Shown here: positions 17,331 to 25,807 of the stretch, piece after piece
Numbering within the stretch: position 1 is the first letter of the stretch
Layout: each line of letters begins with the position of its first letter
Origin: Streptomyces sp. 2114.4
Lineage (GTDB): Bacteria; Actinomycetota; Actinomycetes; Streptomycetales; Streptomycetaceae
Length of the DNA stretch: 64,000 bases
Direction of reading: 5' to 3'
Assembly (NCBI RefSeq): GCF_900187385.1
Contig: NZ_FYEY01000001.1
Span: 3,658,001-3,722,000, forward strand
The notes under the pieces: model-generated
Databases searched by the model: none
Seen by the model: the letters and a program-made list of their open reading frames with translations, nothing else
Told to the model about the DNA's origin: nothing
Program-made: the position numbers and the translations under genes

Positions 17331-18506
17331 ATGGCCGTCAACGCGGGGAACACCGGGAACACCCGTCACGTCGAACGCACCGTGGTCGGCACATGGGGGT
17401 TGGCGGAGCGGTACCGGGAGTTCTCCTGGCGCCAGGCGCGGGGGCGGTCCGCGGCGCATGAGGAGCTGAGCGCGCGGATCAGCCACGACCCGGAGCTCTG
17501 CGATCTGGTGTCGGGGTCGCTGCCGGCCGGCGGCGCACAGCAACCGGAGCTTCTGCTCGCCACCGTCCGCTATCTCGACGGCCCGCACGCCGAGCTGGGG
17601 CCGCGCGGCGAAACCGCGTACGGCCGCTGGCGCGAGTGGACGGTACGGCACTGGAACGAGGTGCGTGCGGTGATCATGCAGCGCTCGCCCCGGACCGACG
17701 AACCGGCCCACTGCGCGACGCTGCTGCCGCTGCTCGCCCGCCTGCCGCAGCCGCTGGCGCTGCTGGAGGTCGGCACGTCGGCGGGGCTGTGTCTGCATCC
17801 CGACCGCTATCGCTACCGCTACCTGCGCCGGTACGAGGGCGACGGGGGAAGCGGCGCCCCGCTCACCGAGGCGGAGGCAGCGGCGGAGGCGGAGGCAGGG
17901 GCGCCGGAGAGCCCCCTGGTGCTGGAGTGCCGTACGGGGTGGACGGCTGACGAGCTGCTGCCCGGCCGGGGCCGGATGCCGCGGATCGTCTGGCGGGCCG
18001 GTATCGGCCTCGACCCGCTCGACCCGGCTGCCGAACCGGACGATCTGCGCTGGCTGCAGGCGCTCGTATGGCCGGGCGACGAGGAGCGCGCCGCGCGGCT
18101 GTCCGCGGCCGTCGAGGCGGTGCGGCCGGCGCCGCGGCCACGGCTGGTGCGCGGCGATCTGCTCCAGGAACTGCCCGCGCTCGCCGCCGAGGCGCCGCCC
18201 GGGGCCACACTGGTCATCTTCCACAGCGCCGCGCTGGCCGACCTCGCGCCCGCCCGCCGCGAGGAGTTCACGCATCTCGTACGGTCGCTGCTGCGCCGAC
18301 GGCCCGGCGGCGGCCACTGGGTCTCCCACGAGCACCCCTCCGTCCTGCCCTGGATCCCCGCCCCGGCGCGCCGTTCGCCGCATCCGGATGACGCGCGACT
18401 GCTCACCCTCGCCCTGGACGAGCGCCCGGTCGCGCTCACCGGCCCGCACGGTGAGAGCCTGCACCGGTTCCCGGGGGCGGAGGGCGTGGCGCAGGGCATG
18501 CCGTAG
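17331..18506 (+). CDS. DUF2332 family protein
   Basis: 391 residues, ATG 17331. Family features: the early WGLAERYREFSWRQARGRSA, ISHDPELCDLV, QQPELLLATVRYL, LPQPLALLEVGTSAGLCL, WRAGIGLDPLDP, LRWLQALVWP, and late FHSAALADL. The LLEVGTSAGL segment resembles a SAM-binding motif I, so a methyltransferase-like fold is possible, but no function is established for the family. A short Glu/Ala-rich insertion (about residues 180-205) is lineage-specific. It is divergent from the riboswitch-controlled M23 gene and convergent with the PP2C phosphatase gene. Confidence 0.78.
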   Translation: MAVNAGNTGNTRHVERTVVGTWGLAERYREFSWRQARGRSAAHEELSARISHDPELCDLVSGSLPAGGAQQPELLLATVRYLDGPHAELGPRGETAYGRWREWTVRHWNEVRAVIMQRSPRTDEPAHCATLLPLLARLPQPLALLEVGTSAGLCLHPDRYRYRYLRRYEGDGGSGAPLTEAEAAAEAEAGAPESPLVLECRTGWTADELLPGRGRMPRIVWRAGIGLDPLDPAAEPDDLRWLQALVWPGDEERAARLSAAVEAVRPAPRPRLVRGDLLQELPALAAEAPPGATLVIFHSAALADLAPARREEFTHLVRSLLRRRPGGGHWVSHEHPSVLPWIPAPARRSPHPDDARLLTLALDERPVALTGPHGESLHRFPGAEGVAQGMP

Positions 18507-18578
18507 GACGCGCCACGCACGGCCTGCCGCAGGGCCGGGCGAGCCATGCCGGGACACGCCCTGCCCTGCACGGCCTCC

Positions 18579-19730
18579 CTACGCGCTCATCGGCCGCTGC
18601 ACCGCCAACAGGGCCATATCGTCGGCCGGTGCGCCGCCCGTATGCCGTGCGACATCCTCGACGAGCATGTCCAGGAGGGCGTCCGGCCCCGGGAAACGAC
18701 GGCCGCGCAGTCTGCTCGCCGGTTGGTAGAAGCGGCCCAGCAGGTCCCGGGCCTCGGTCACCCCGTCGGTGAAGAACAGCAGCAGGGCGCCGGCCGGGAA
18801 GAACGTTTCGTCCGACCGGTCCGGCCAGCTCGCCACGTCGCCCATGCCCAGCGGCAGCGCCGGTGCCGCGGGCACCAGCTCACGCACCCCGCCGTCCAGG
18901 GTGAGCAGCAGCGGGGGCGGATGGCCGCGGTTGAGCACACGCAGCACGGACTGCCCGTTGGCGGGGATCTCGGCGAGGACGGCAGTGGTGAACCCCTCGA
19001 ACTGGTCGAGCCCCGCGCGCCGTCCGCCCTCCCGCTGCAGCGCCCGCTCCAGCCGGCCCGCCACCGCCTCCAGCGTCGTCTCCTGCTCCGCCGCCTCGCG
19101 GAAGGCACCGATGACGATCACCGCGGCCTCCACCGCCTCCAGCCCCTTGCCCCGTACGTCGCCGACGATCAGCCGTACGCCGTGCGGGGTGTCCTGCACC
19201 GCATAGAGGTCGCCGCCGATCCGGGCATCCGCCCGCGCGCCCACGTAGCGGGCGGCGACGCCGAGGCCGGCGAGCCGTTCGGGGGGCGTGGGCAGTACGG
19301 CGCGCTGGGCGGCCTCCGAGATGTCCCGTACGGAGGCCAGATGGGCATCGCTCCTCTGGACGCACCGGTTGAGCCCGAGGGCCAACAGGGCGACCACGAA
19401 GACCATGACGCTCTCCGCCACGGACTCCTGGTAGTCCTCGAGGGCGCCGCGGTAGGTGACGGCCCAGATCTCGCCGAGCACGGCGGCCAGGGACGTGACG
19501 GCGGTACTGCGCAGGGAGGAGAGCGACGCGGCGATCAGCGGGGCGGCGCAGAAGAAGGGCGCGGCCGTATAACCGGCCGGCGTGACGACACCCACGACGA
19601 GGCCCCCGGCGATCAGAAGGGCGGGAAGCAGGCGCACCAGCCGACGGCCGGACAGCTTCGTCCGCCGGCCGCGGCGCACCTGCCGCCCCGCGTCGTCCCT
19701 GGGGCGCACTTCGTCCTGGAGCATCCGCAC
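18579..19730 (-). CDS. Membrane-bound PP2C (SpoIIE-type) serine phosphatase
   Basis: 383 residues. N-terminal third has four or so membrane segments (LLPALLIAGGLVVGVV, FFCAAPLIAASL, VMVFVVALLALGL). From about residue 150 the SpoIIE/RsbU phosphatase domain follows: ARIGGDLYAV (metal-binding Asp), LIVGDVRGKGLEA, VLNRGHPPPLLL, FFTDGVTEARD, and ADDMALLAV (terminal Asp pair). Such proteins dephosphorylate anti-sigma-factor antagonists. No PAS or GAF sensor domain is present, so the membrane part is the probable sensor. Start could be residue 1 or 3 (MRM). Target unknown; many paralogues exist in Streptomyces. Confidence 0.85.
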   Translation of the reverse strand: MRMLQDEVRPRDDAGRQVRRGRRTKLSGRRLVRLLPALLIAGGLVVGVVTPAGYTAAPFFCAAPLIAASLSSLRSTAVTSLAAVLGEIWAVTYRGALEDYQESVAESVMVFVVALLALGLNRCVQRSDAHLASVRDISEAAQRAVLPTPPERLAGLGVAARYVGARADARIGGDLYAVQDTPHGVRLIVGDVRGKGLEAVEAAVIVIGAFREAAEQETTLEAVAGRLERALQREGGRRAGLDQFEGFTTAVLAEIPANGQSVLRVLNRGHPPPLLLTLDGGVRELVPAAPALPLGMGDVASWPDRSDETFFPAGALLLFFTDGVTEARDLLGRFYQPASRLRGRRFPGPDALLDMLVEDVARHTGGAPADDMALLAVQRPMSA

Positions 19731-20427
19731 CGGCCTCTTCCCACTCCCGCCCGCCTACGAGCACCGTGGTGGCGGCCGCGTCGACGTCCCCAGCGTTTCC
19801 GCTACGGCGCCGGGCGGCGAATCCTCGGGGGCCGGATGGGTCACGGCGGGGTCCGGGTTGGCCCCGCGGCCCATCCCTGTGGGCTGAACATGACGGGCTT
19901 GGTCACCGGATCCGAAGAGACCGTGTCGAGGGCTCGGGGCCTGCCGCAGGGGCTGTGGCCCAGCAGCGAACCTCCGGCCTTCTCACTCCGGCCGGCGCCA
20001 CGCCGGTTCGGGGAAGTCGTCGGTGCTCACCGCGACGGTTTCGGCGAGGGACAGAAGGTCCTCGTAGATTTTGCGTCCGTACGTCCACCCGATCACGCGG
20101 CTCCCCTCAATACGCCACCCGAACCGGGTCGTCTCGAAAACGCTTGATGCTCTTGCGGACTTCGAACGCGGTCGGTCATCCGTGGCTTCCGTGTTGATGG
20201 CGTTGCCTGCGCCTTGGGATCTCGTCCCCACGTGGTTTGCACCAGCTGCTGTCCGCCATCGTCTCCCTCACGTGCGTGCACCAGCCATCGATTTGACGGC
20301 CCATTGACGCGATCCAGAGATCCTGCAGACGGCTTCGTGGTGCAGGGAACGTCCCTCGCATAATCGCCCCGCTCTCGGGCCAGCAGCGGCCCAGCAGCCC
20401 CCGTCCCAAGCCCCCGAGAAAGACAGC
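19731..20427. other. Intergenic region with a possible gene remnant
   Basis: About 700 bases without a convincing intact gene. On the minus strand 19983-20231 encodes an 82-residue frame whose second half (FGWRIEGSRVIGWTYGRKIY, then a Glu/Asp-containing tail ending PAWRRPE) has balanced composition unlike a shadow frame, while its first half does not. It may be the tail of a decayed gene. Confidence 0.35.
19983..20231 (-). pseudogene. Possible remnant of a small gene
   Basis: 82-residue open frame. Residues ~32-82 (TTRFGWRIEGSRVIGWTYG, LLSLAETVAVSTDDFPEPAW) look protein-like: aromatic residues, mixed charge, little Pro/Ala excess. Residues 1-30 look random, and there is no ribosome-binding site before the ATG. 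No known domain recognised. It could be the 3' end of a truncated gene, or chance; listed so that it can be searched. Confidence 0.25.
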
Positions 20428-20467
20428 GGCCCCGCCGCCCGGACACTCCGTTCCAGGCGGCGGGGCC
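20428..20467 (-). terminator. Terminator after tRNA-Lys
   Basis: Perfect 12-bp arms (20428-20439 GGCCCCGCCGCC with 20456-20467) 11 nt past the tRNA 3' end on the minus strand, followed there by GCTGTCTTT, a weak T-run. Confidence 0.65.
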
Positions 20468-20477
20468 TTGGTCTCTG

Positions 20478-20550
20478 TGGGCCATCAGGGGCTCGAACCC
20501 TGAACCAATGGATTAAAAGTCCACTGCTCTGCCAATTGAGCTAATGGCCC
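20478..20550 (-). tRNA. tRNA-Lys (anticodon UUU)
   Basis: 73 nt. On the minus strand the gene starts GGGCCATTAGCTCAATTGGC, has the anticodon loop CTTTTAA (anticodon TTT), T-arm GGTTCGAGCC and acceptor 3' side ATGGCCC with discriminator A. The acceptor pairs 7/7. CCA is not encoded. Confidence 0.95.
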
Positions 20551-20728
20551 GCACCGAGCAGCATAGCCCGAGGATGTGCCGCAGCCCGAAGGCATTAGGG
20601 ATCGGGCTGCCCGGCGGGGTGCCGCGGGGCCTGCCGGCGCACCGGGCGGGGCGCCCCGCTCGCCCCTCAACACGCAGGGCCCGTACGGCACTTGAGTGCG
20701 TACGGGCCCTGCGGATCAGCGGATGTGA

Positions 20729-22930
20729 TCAGCCGTTGCGCTTCCAGCGCGGCTTGTCGTCACGGCGGCCGCCGGAGCCGGTCGTGGCGCCACGGTGGTC
20801 ATCACGGCGGCCGTACGGACGGTCGCCGCCGCCGCGGTGGCCACCGGAGGACGGGCGGCCACCGGAACGGTCGTCGCGGTTGAACGGACGGTCGCCGCCG
20901 CCGGAGCGGTAGCCGCCGGAGGAACGGCCGCCGGAGCGGTCGTCACGGTTGAAGGGGCGGCTCGGACGGTCGCCGCGGTCACGGTTGAAGCCACCGCCGG
21001 AGCGGTCGTCACGGCGGTCACGGTCGAAGGAACGGCCACCGGAACGGTCGTCACGACGGTCGCGGTTGAAACCGCCACCCGAGCGGTCGTCACGGCGGTC
21101 GAAGGAACGGCCACCGGAACGGTCATCGCGGCGGTCGCGGTTGAAGCCACCACCGGAACGGTCATCGCGACGGTCACGGTCGAAGGAACGGCCACCCGAG
21201 CGGTCGTCACGACGGTCACGGTCGAAGGAACGGCCACCGGAACGGTCGTCACGACGGTCGCGGTTGAAACCGCCACCGGAACGGTCATCGCGACGGTCAC
21301 GGTCGAAGGAACGGCCGCCCGAGCGGTCGTCACGACGGTCACGGCGGTCGAAGTTGCCCCGGTCGTCGCGGCGGTCGAAGCCCCGGTCGTCGCGGCGCTC
21401 GTCCGACGCGCCGGCCTGGGCCGGTACGGCGGCCTCGGCGGCGGCCTCGGCCTCGGCGGTGACGGCTGCGGCGGCAAGCGCCTCGGCCGGGTCCTCGCCC
21501 CGCTCACGGGCGGCGCGGGCGGTCAGCCGGTCGGCCTCCTCGCGCAGCTCGGTGGCGCGGCGCTGCAGGCGCTCCAGCTCACGGGTGAGTTCGGCCACCT
21601 CGCGCTCGGCCTGCCTGGCCGAGTTGTTGGCACCGTCGGCCTGGACCTCGGTGAGCGAGCGCGCACCGGTGATCCGGGCGACGTCCTCGTCGAAGGCGCC
21701 GGAGCCGCCGACGATGTGGCGCGAGGCGTCCACGCCCGCGTCCTCCATCAGGCGGAAGATCTGGCGGCGCTGGTGCGGCAGCGACAGCGAGACGACGGTG
21801 CCGGACTGTCCGGCGCGGGCGGTACGGCCCGAGCGGTGCAGGTAGTCCTTGTGGTCACCGGCGGGGTCGACGTTCAGGACCAGGTCGATGCCGTCGACGT
21901 GGATACCGCGGGCGGCGACGTCGGTGGCGACCAGCGCGTTGACGTAGCCGTCCTTGAAGTCCGCGAGCACCCGGGTGCGCGCGCCCTGCGTCATACCGCC
22001 GTGCAGCGCGTCGGCCTTCACGCCGGACTCGACCAGCTGCTCGGCGATGCGGTCGGCGCCCAGCTGGGTGCGGACGAAGATGATGGTGCGGCCCTTGCGG
22101 GCGGCGATGGCGGCGGTGACCGGCGCCTTGTCCTTCGGCTTCACGACCAGGACGTGGTGGGTCATGGTGGTGACGTTGCCCTGGGCGCTGTCGACCTCGT
22201 GGGTGACCGGGTTGGTCAGGTAACGCTTGACCAGGGTGCCGATCTCGTTCTCCATGGTGGCGGAGAAGAGCATCCGCTGGCCGCCGCCGGGGATCTGGTC
22301 GAGCAGCTCGGTGACCTCGGGCAGGAAGCCCAGGTCGGACATCTGGTCGGCCTCGTCGAGGACGGCGACCTGGACGTTCTCCAGGGAGCAGGCGCCACGG
22401 TTGATGATGTCGCGCAGCCGGCCCGGGGTGGCGACGAGGACGTCGACGCCGCGCTCCAGGGCGTAGATCTGGTTGCCCATGGACGTACCGCCGCAGACGA
22501 CCTTCATCTTCAGGCCCAGCACGTCGCCGTACGGCTGGAGCGCGTCCGCGACCTGCATCGCGAGCTCACGGGTCGGGGTGAGGATGATCGCGCGGGGCTT
22601 CTTCTTCTCGGTGCTGCCGCCGGCGAGCTGCGCCAGGGTCGGCAGACCGAAGGAGAGCGTCTTGCCGGAGCCGGTGCGGCCGCGGCCGAGGATGTCCTTG
22701 CCGGCCAGCGCGTCCGGGATGGTCGCGGCCTGGATCGGGAAGGGGGTGGTGACGCCGTTCTGCGCGAGCTTGCGGACGACGCCCTCGGGCAGTCCGAGGT
22801 CGGCGAAGGTGACGGTGTCGGTGGCGGCCTCGGCCGCGTCGGTCTCGGGGGCCTCGTCGGCCGCCGTCACCTCGGGGACCGTCTGCTCGTCGAGTGCGGG
22901 CATGACGGACTGCTCAGTGGAAATGGACAT
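20729..22930 (-). CDS. DEAD-box RNA helicase with RSGG-repeat tail
   Basis: 733 residues. Helicase core in order: Q-motif FADLGLPEGVVRKLAQNGV...PFPIQAA, motif I GRGRTGSGKT, Ia PTRELAMQ, II VLDEADQM, III SATM, IV FVRTQ, V ATDVAARGIHV, VI HRSGRTARAG. After about residue 450 comes a coiled-coil-like segment (AEREVAELTRELERLQRRATEL), and then ~240 residues of basic low complexity dominated by DRRDDRSGGRSFDRD and GGGFNRDR units, an RNA-binding RGG-like tail. Family members remodel structured RNA, often in ribosome assembly or cold response. Start ATG 22930 has GGAAGG about 12 nt upstream; M10 is an alternative. Recalled as the SCO4096 orthologue. The 190-base region directly upstream carries an 8-bp GC-rich hairpin near 23024-23048. 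Confidence 0.92.
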   Translation of the reverse strand: MSISTEQSVMPALDEQTVPEVTAADEAPETDAAEAATDTVTFADLGLPEGVVRKLAQNGVTTPFPIQAATIPDALAGKDILGRGRTGSGKTLSFGLPTLAQLAGGSTEKKKPRAIILTPTRELAMQVADALQPYGDVLGLKMKVVCGGTSMGNQIYALERGVDVLVATPGRLRDIINRGACSLENVQVAVLDEADQMSDLGFLPEVTELLDQIPGGGQRMLFSATMENEIGTLVKRYLTNPVTHEVDSAQGNVTTMTHHVLVVKPKDKAPVTAAIAARKGRTIIFVRTQLGADRIAEQLVESGVKADALHGGMTQGARTRVLADFKDGYVNALVATDVAARGIHVDGIDLVLNVDPAGDHKDYLHRSGRTARAGQSGTVVSLSLPHQRRQIFRLMEDAGVDASRHIVGGSGAFDEDVARITGARSLTEVQADGANNSARQAEREVAELTRELERLQRRATELREEADRLTARAARERGEDPAEALAAAAVTAEAEAAAEAAVPAQAGASDERRDDRGFDRRDDRGNFDRRDRRDDRSGGRSFDRDRRDDRSGGGFNRDRRDDRSGGRSFDRDRRDDRSGGRSFDRDRRDDRSGGGFNRDRRDDRSGGRSFDRRDDRSGGGFNRDRRDDRSGGRSFDRDRRDDRSGGGFNRDRGDRPSRPFNRDDRSGGRSSGGYRSGGGDRPFNRDDRSGGRPSSGGHRGGGDRPYGRRDDHRGATTGSGGRRDDKPRWKRNG
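20860..21370. repeat. Coding tandem repeat in the helicase tail
   Basis: Within the helicase gene, units of about 42-50 bp recur roughly ten times, each containing GGAACGGTCGTCACGACGGTC-like text (plus-strand reading) and encoding DRRDDRSGG plus either RSFDRD or GFNRD. Copies differ mainly at third positions. Prone to length change by slippage or recombination. The complementary strand stays open for over 1100 codons because of this repetition; that antisense frame is not a gene. Confidence 0.8.
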
Positions 22931-23260
22931 GCGAAATGCGAAACCTTCCGGAGTCTCGGCACGCGCCCAAACTCCGTGTGTTTCACACGACCGCCTCTAT
23001 GCGGTCAGCCACGGCAAGGGAGAGAACGCGCCACGCGGCGCGCTTCTGTTCTGGCGCCGGGCAAATGGGATCAAACGATCTACCACCATACGCACTCCGC
23101 CCCCCGGATGGCAAATGGCCTTCCGGCCCCTGCCGTCCGCCCCCCTGAGCCCCCCGTGGCCGCACAAGGCTCCGCACCCCGGCGGCCCCCCTCACCCCGG
23201 CGGCCGGTACACCCCTTCGGCCCCCTACACACCTTCCGCCCCCTACGCTCCCCTTTTCTC
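22931..23260. other. Intergenic region upstream of the helicase gene
   Basis: About 330 bases with no gene. On the minus strand it forms the leader of the helicase gene and includes a GC-rich hairpin (GAACGCGCC...GGCGCGCTTC, around 23024-23048). The rest is Pro-codon-like CCC/GGC text without a convincing start. Confidence 0.4.
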
Positions 23261-23932
23261 CTACGCCTCTTCCCCGTACGGGGCCGACTGCGACTGCGAC
23301 TGCTCCGGCGACAGCGGCGAGACGGGAGACGGTCCGGACGCCTGGGAGGTGGGCGGCGGCGGAGCGCTGCTGGCCGGCGGGGTTGGCTGCGCGCTGGGCG
23401 TACCGGGCGGGGGCGAGGCCGGCGGGGTGGGGCGGTCGGGGCGGGACGGCGAGGGCTTCGGGTGTCCGGGGCGCCCGCCGTGACCGTCGGAGCCGCCGTG
23501 GACACCGTCCGCCCCCGGCTCGGGGCCCGACGGCTGCACGGGCTGGGCCGGCTCACCGGGCCCGGACGGCGTCGGCTTCGCGCCCCCCGGCTTCTTCTTC
23601 GCCTTGTCGTCGTCGCCGGCCGGACGCCCGGCGCCGTGATGGCCCATCCGCCGCGGCCCGCCGCCTCGGCCGTCCACGGTCACCCCGCCGGGGCCGGGCA
23701 GCCCGCCCTCCCCGTCGTGCCGCGCACTCCTGCCGGACGGTCTCGGTTTCTCCGGATCGCTCACGCTCATACAGCCGGCCAGCGACACGGCCAGCGCGGA
23801 GACGGCCACGGCCGCGGCAACGGCCCGGGAGTGCCTGCGGCGCGCCGGCGGGCGCGGCGAGGCGGCAGGGGTGACGGACGGCGACGGGGACGGTGTCGAC
23901 GTCAGGGGCGAATGACAGGGGCTCGGGCGCAC
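23261..23932 (-). CDS. Pro-rich lipoprotein, function unknown
   Basis: About 223 residues from GTG 23932, which has CCGGAGG 7 nt upstream. A basic stretch (ARRRHSR) precedes a hydrophobic segment and a lipobox (ALAVSLAGC; Cys near residue 54), so the protein is probably lipidated and anchored outside the membrane. The mature part is Pro/Gly/Ser/Lys low complexity (KKKPGGAKPTPSGPGEPAQP, SPEQSQSQSAP) without a folded domain. The stretch before the signal is unusually long, so a later start is possible. The IS1182 element has inserted about 165 bp upstream and may have removed or changed its promoter. Confidence 0.6.
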   Translation of the reverse strand: MRPSPCHSPLTSTPSPSPSVTPAASPRPPARRRHSRAVAAAVAVSALAVSLAGCMSVSDPEKPRPSGRSARHDGEGGLPGPGGVTVDGRGGGPRRMGHHGAGRPAGDDDKAKKKPGGAKPTPSGPGEPAQPVQPSGPEPGADGVHGGSDGHGGRPGHPKPSPSRPDRPTPPASPPPGTPSAQPTPPASSAPPPPTSQASGPSPVSPLSPEQSQSQSAPYGEEA

Positions 23933-24120
23933 GGCGGGACCTCCGGATCCGGAGCGCAGGGACAGCGGTACGGACTCCCTGCCCAACTCCCGCTCCCCAC
24001 CCGAGGACACGCACCGGGCCCGGCGGATCGCGCCGAGCACCGCGGACCGGGCCGAGCCGGGGGCCTCCCCGGCCGTACCAGGGGGTGTCTCCGCCTAGAA
24101 GGTCGATGAAGATCTTGGTG

Positions 24121-24154
24121 AGGGGCTGTCCGGCCGTCAGGCCGGACAGCCCCT
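24121..24154. terminator. IS-internal hairpin at the 3' end of the transposase gene
   Basis: Perfect 15-bp arms (AGGGGCTGTCCGGCC) with a GTCA loop, immediately after the transposase stop codon. It can end transposase transcription and also block transcription entering from outside. Confidence 0.75.
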
Positions 24155-24158
24155 TCGG

Positions 24159-25745
24159 TCATGCACCGGCCGGGGCGAGGTGCCAGGTGCCTCGGGTGTG
24201 GGTGAGTCCGAGGTTGATCAGTCGGCGGAGGTTGAGGGCGGCGGCCCGGGTGTGGAGCCATGTGTCGTTCTTGATGGTGCCGCGGTAGCGGAGTTTTCGG
24301 TTGCCGTGCTGGACGAGCCAGGCGACGGCGCGTTCGACGGGGGGCCGCCAGCGGCGGTAGTCGGCCTGCCAGCCGGGGTCGGTGGCGGTCTGGTGGCGGG
24401 CGGCCGCTTGGAGGTTGTGGCCGGGTCGGATGGTCAGGATGCGTCCGGCCCTGGCTTTGGTGCACCGCTCGCGCAGGTGGCATCCGGTGCATAAATCCCT
24501 GAAGGAGGCTTTGCGCTGGTGGTGCTGCCCGCCGGGGCCGGACAGGGCCACGGTGTGTCCGGCCGGGCAGGTCACGACGGCGGTGGTGGTGTCGATGGTG
24601 AAGTCGTCGAGGGTGAAGCCGCCGGGGACGGCCGGCCGCAGCGGTGCGGGCTTGAGGAACAGCCGGTGCCCGGCCTGGTGCAGGGCCTGGCGGGCGTCGC
24701 CGGTGGAATAGGCGGTGTCACCGAAGACGTCCACCGGCGTGTCCTCGTCGGCGAGCAGATCCAGGCCGACGGCGGCCTCGTGGTGCTCGGGCCCGGCGCC
24801 GGGCCGCAGGGCGACGGCCGTGTACAACCCGGTCTCGGGCTCGATGGCCAGGTGGGCCTTGAAGCCGTCCTGCTGGTGGGAGCGGGTCTTGTGCACGTGG
24901 CGTGCTTCGGGATCGACGGTGGACACGATCCGCTCATGGGCGGTGCCCTGGGTGATGCGCCAGCGTCCGTCACGGCCGTCGGAGTTCTCAGCGGGCTCGA
25001 CGTCCTGCCCGGCGACCAGGGCCAGGATGCCCACCGCGTTGGCGGCTTTCTCTCCGAGTTGCTGGTCGGGCAGGTGGCCCAGCAGCCGCAGAGCATCGGT
25101 GACCAGCGCGTCGACCAGTTCGGTGCGGGCCTGCTCGTCGTTCCAGGCGATGCGGGGCTTGCCCGGGTCGGTGTAGTCATGTGCGGTGCACTGGGCAGCG
25201 GCGACCGTGTCGGCGCCGGGGACTTCACGGATCACCGCCCGGACGGCGGCGATGATCTGGGTGACGGTGTCCTGGGTGGCGACCGCGTCGTCCAGCACGG
25301 TGGAGTCCAAAGCCCGGCGGTGCTTGCCTTTCAGTACGCCGGTGGCCTTCACGACTTCGCGTACGGCCTCGAAGACGCGGTTGGGGCGGGCGGAACGGGC
25401 CAGCCGGCGGCGGAAGTAGGCCAGCAGCGACGGATCGAACGCCATGTCGTGAAGGCCCAGTCCACATGCGGCCTTCCACCGCAGGTCGCACCGCAGTTCC
25501 TGGACCGTCTCGAAGTCCGACAGCCCGTGCAGGGCCTGCAGCATGATCGTGGCGGCCAGGATCTGCGGCGGCATGCTCGGCCGTCCGTTCGCCGACGGAT
25601 ACATGTCCGCGAACATCTCAGCCGGGAACAGCTCGCCACGATGCTCGGCCAGGAACGCGAACACACTCCCGGCCGGGATCAGATCCCCGCACGTCTCCCA
25701 CACGTCCGGCCCGACCATCTCGCCGACCCATTCACCCATCGCCAC
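24159..25745 (-). CDS. IS1182-family transposase
   Basis: 528 residues, a full-length DDE transposase of the IS1182 group. The N-terminal DUF772-type domain reads FAFLAEHRGELFPAEMFADM, RPSMPPQILAATIMLQ and LRCDLRWKAACGLGL, followed by LLAYFRRRLA. The catalytic core has LDSTVLDDAV (first Asp), FGDTAYSTGDAR (second Asp) and a C-terminal ERAVAWLVQHGNRKLRYRG (Glu). A Cys cluster (FRDLCTGCHLRERCTKARAG) lies in the insertion between the second Asp and the Glu. Start ATG 25745. No frameshift or stop was seen. Confidence 0.92.
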   Translation of the reverse strand: MAMGEWVGEMVGPDVWETCGDLIPAGSVFAFLAEHRGELFPAEMFADMYPSANGRPSMPPQILAATIMLQALHGLSDFETVQELRCDLRWKAACGLGLHDMAFDPSLLAYFRRRLARSARPNRVFEAVREVVKATGVLKGKHRRALDSTVLDDAVATQDTVTQIIAAVRAVIREVPGADTVAAAQCTAHDYTDPGKPRIAWNDEQARTELVDALVTDALRLLGHLPDQQLGEKAANAVGILALVAGQDVEPAENSDGRDGRWRITQGTAHERIVSTVDPEARHVHKTRSHQQDGFKAHLAIEPETGLYTAVALRPGAGPEHHEAAVGLDLLADEDTPVDVFGDTAYSTGDARQALHQAGHRLFLKPAPLRPAVPGGFTLDDFTIDTTTAVVTCPAGHTVALSGPGGQHHQRKASFRDLCTGCHLRERCTKARAGRILTIRPGHNLQAAARHQTATDPGWQADYRRWRPPVERAVAWLVQHGNRKLRYRGTIKNDTWLHTRAAALNLRRLINLGLTHTRGTWHLAPAGA

Positions 25746-25753
25746 ATGACAAG

Positions 25754-25785
25754 TCTGGCCCTACCGCTCACGCGGCAGGGCCAGA
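25754..25785. terminator. IS-internal hairpin upstream of the transposase gene
   Basis: Interrupted stem TCTGGCCCT-A-CCGC / GCGG-C-AGGGCCAGA (13 bp with one mismatch, 4-nt loop) between the right terminal repeat and the transposase start. Likely shields the gene from read-through, as in IS10 and IS50. Confidence 0.6.
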
Positions 25786-25807
25786 ACCCAAGATCTTCAT
25801 GAGACTT

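Larger units (their letters stand above)
24099..25807 (-). mobile_element. IS1182-family insertion sequence, complete
   Basis: 1709 bp with one transposase gene. Ends are imperfect inverted repeats: left AAGGTCGATGAAGATCTTGG (from 24099) and right, read inward on the other strand, AAGTCTCATGAAGATCTTGG (from 25807), 16 of 20 matching. Both ends abut CTAG (24095-24098 and 25808-25811), readable as a 4-bp target duplication. Internal hairpins near each end (24121-24154 and 25754-25785) bracket the gene. The right-hand CTAG is also the left boundary of the adjacent MITE. The transposase frame is intact, so the element may be active. Confidence 0.85.

Noticed and set aside
20860..21370. Regular repeats that might be taken for a CRISPR array
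   Set aside because: Units are contiguous, lack unique spacers and encode an in-frame RSGG peptide tail; no cas genes in the window.
20795..24109. 1104-codon open frame on the plus strand
   Set aside because: It is antisense to the DEAD-box helicase and lipoprotein genes; the Val/Thr/Ala repeats are the complement of the RSGG coding repeat, and helicase motifs on the other strand are complete.
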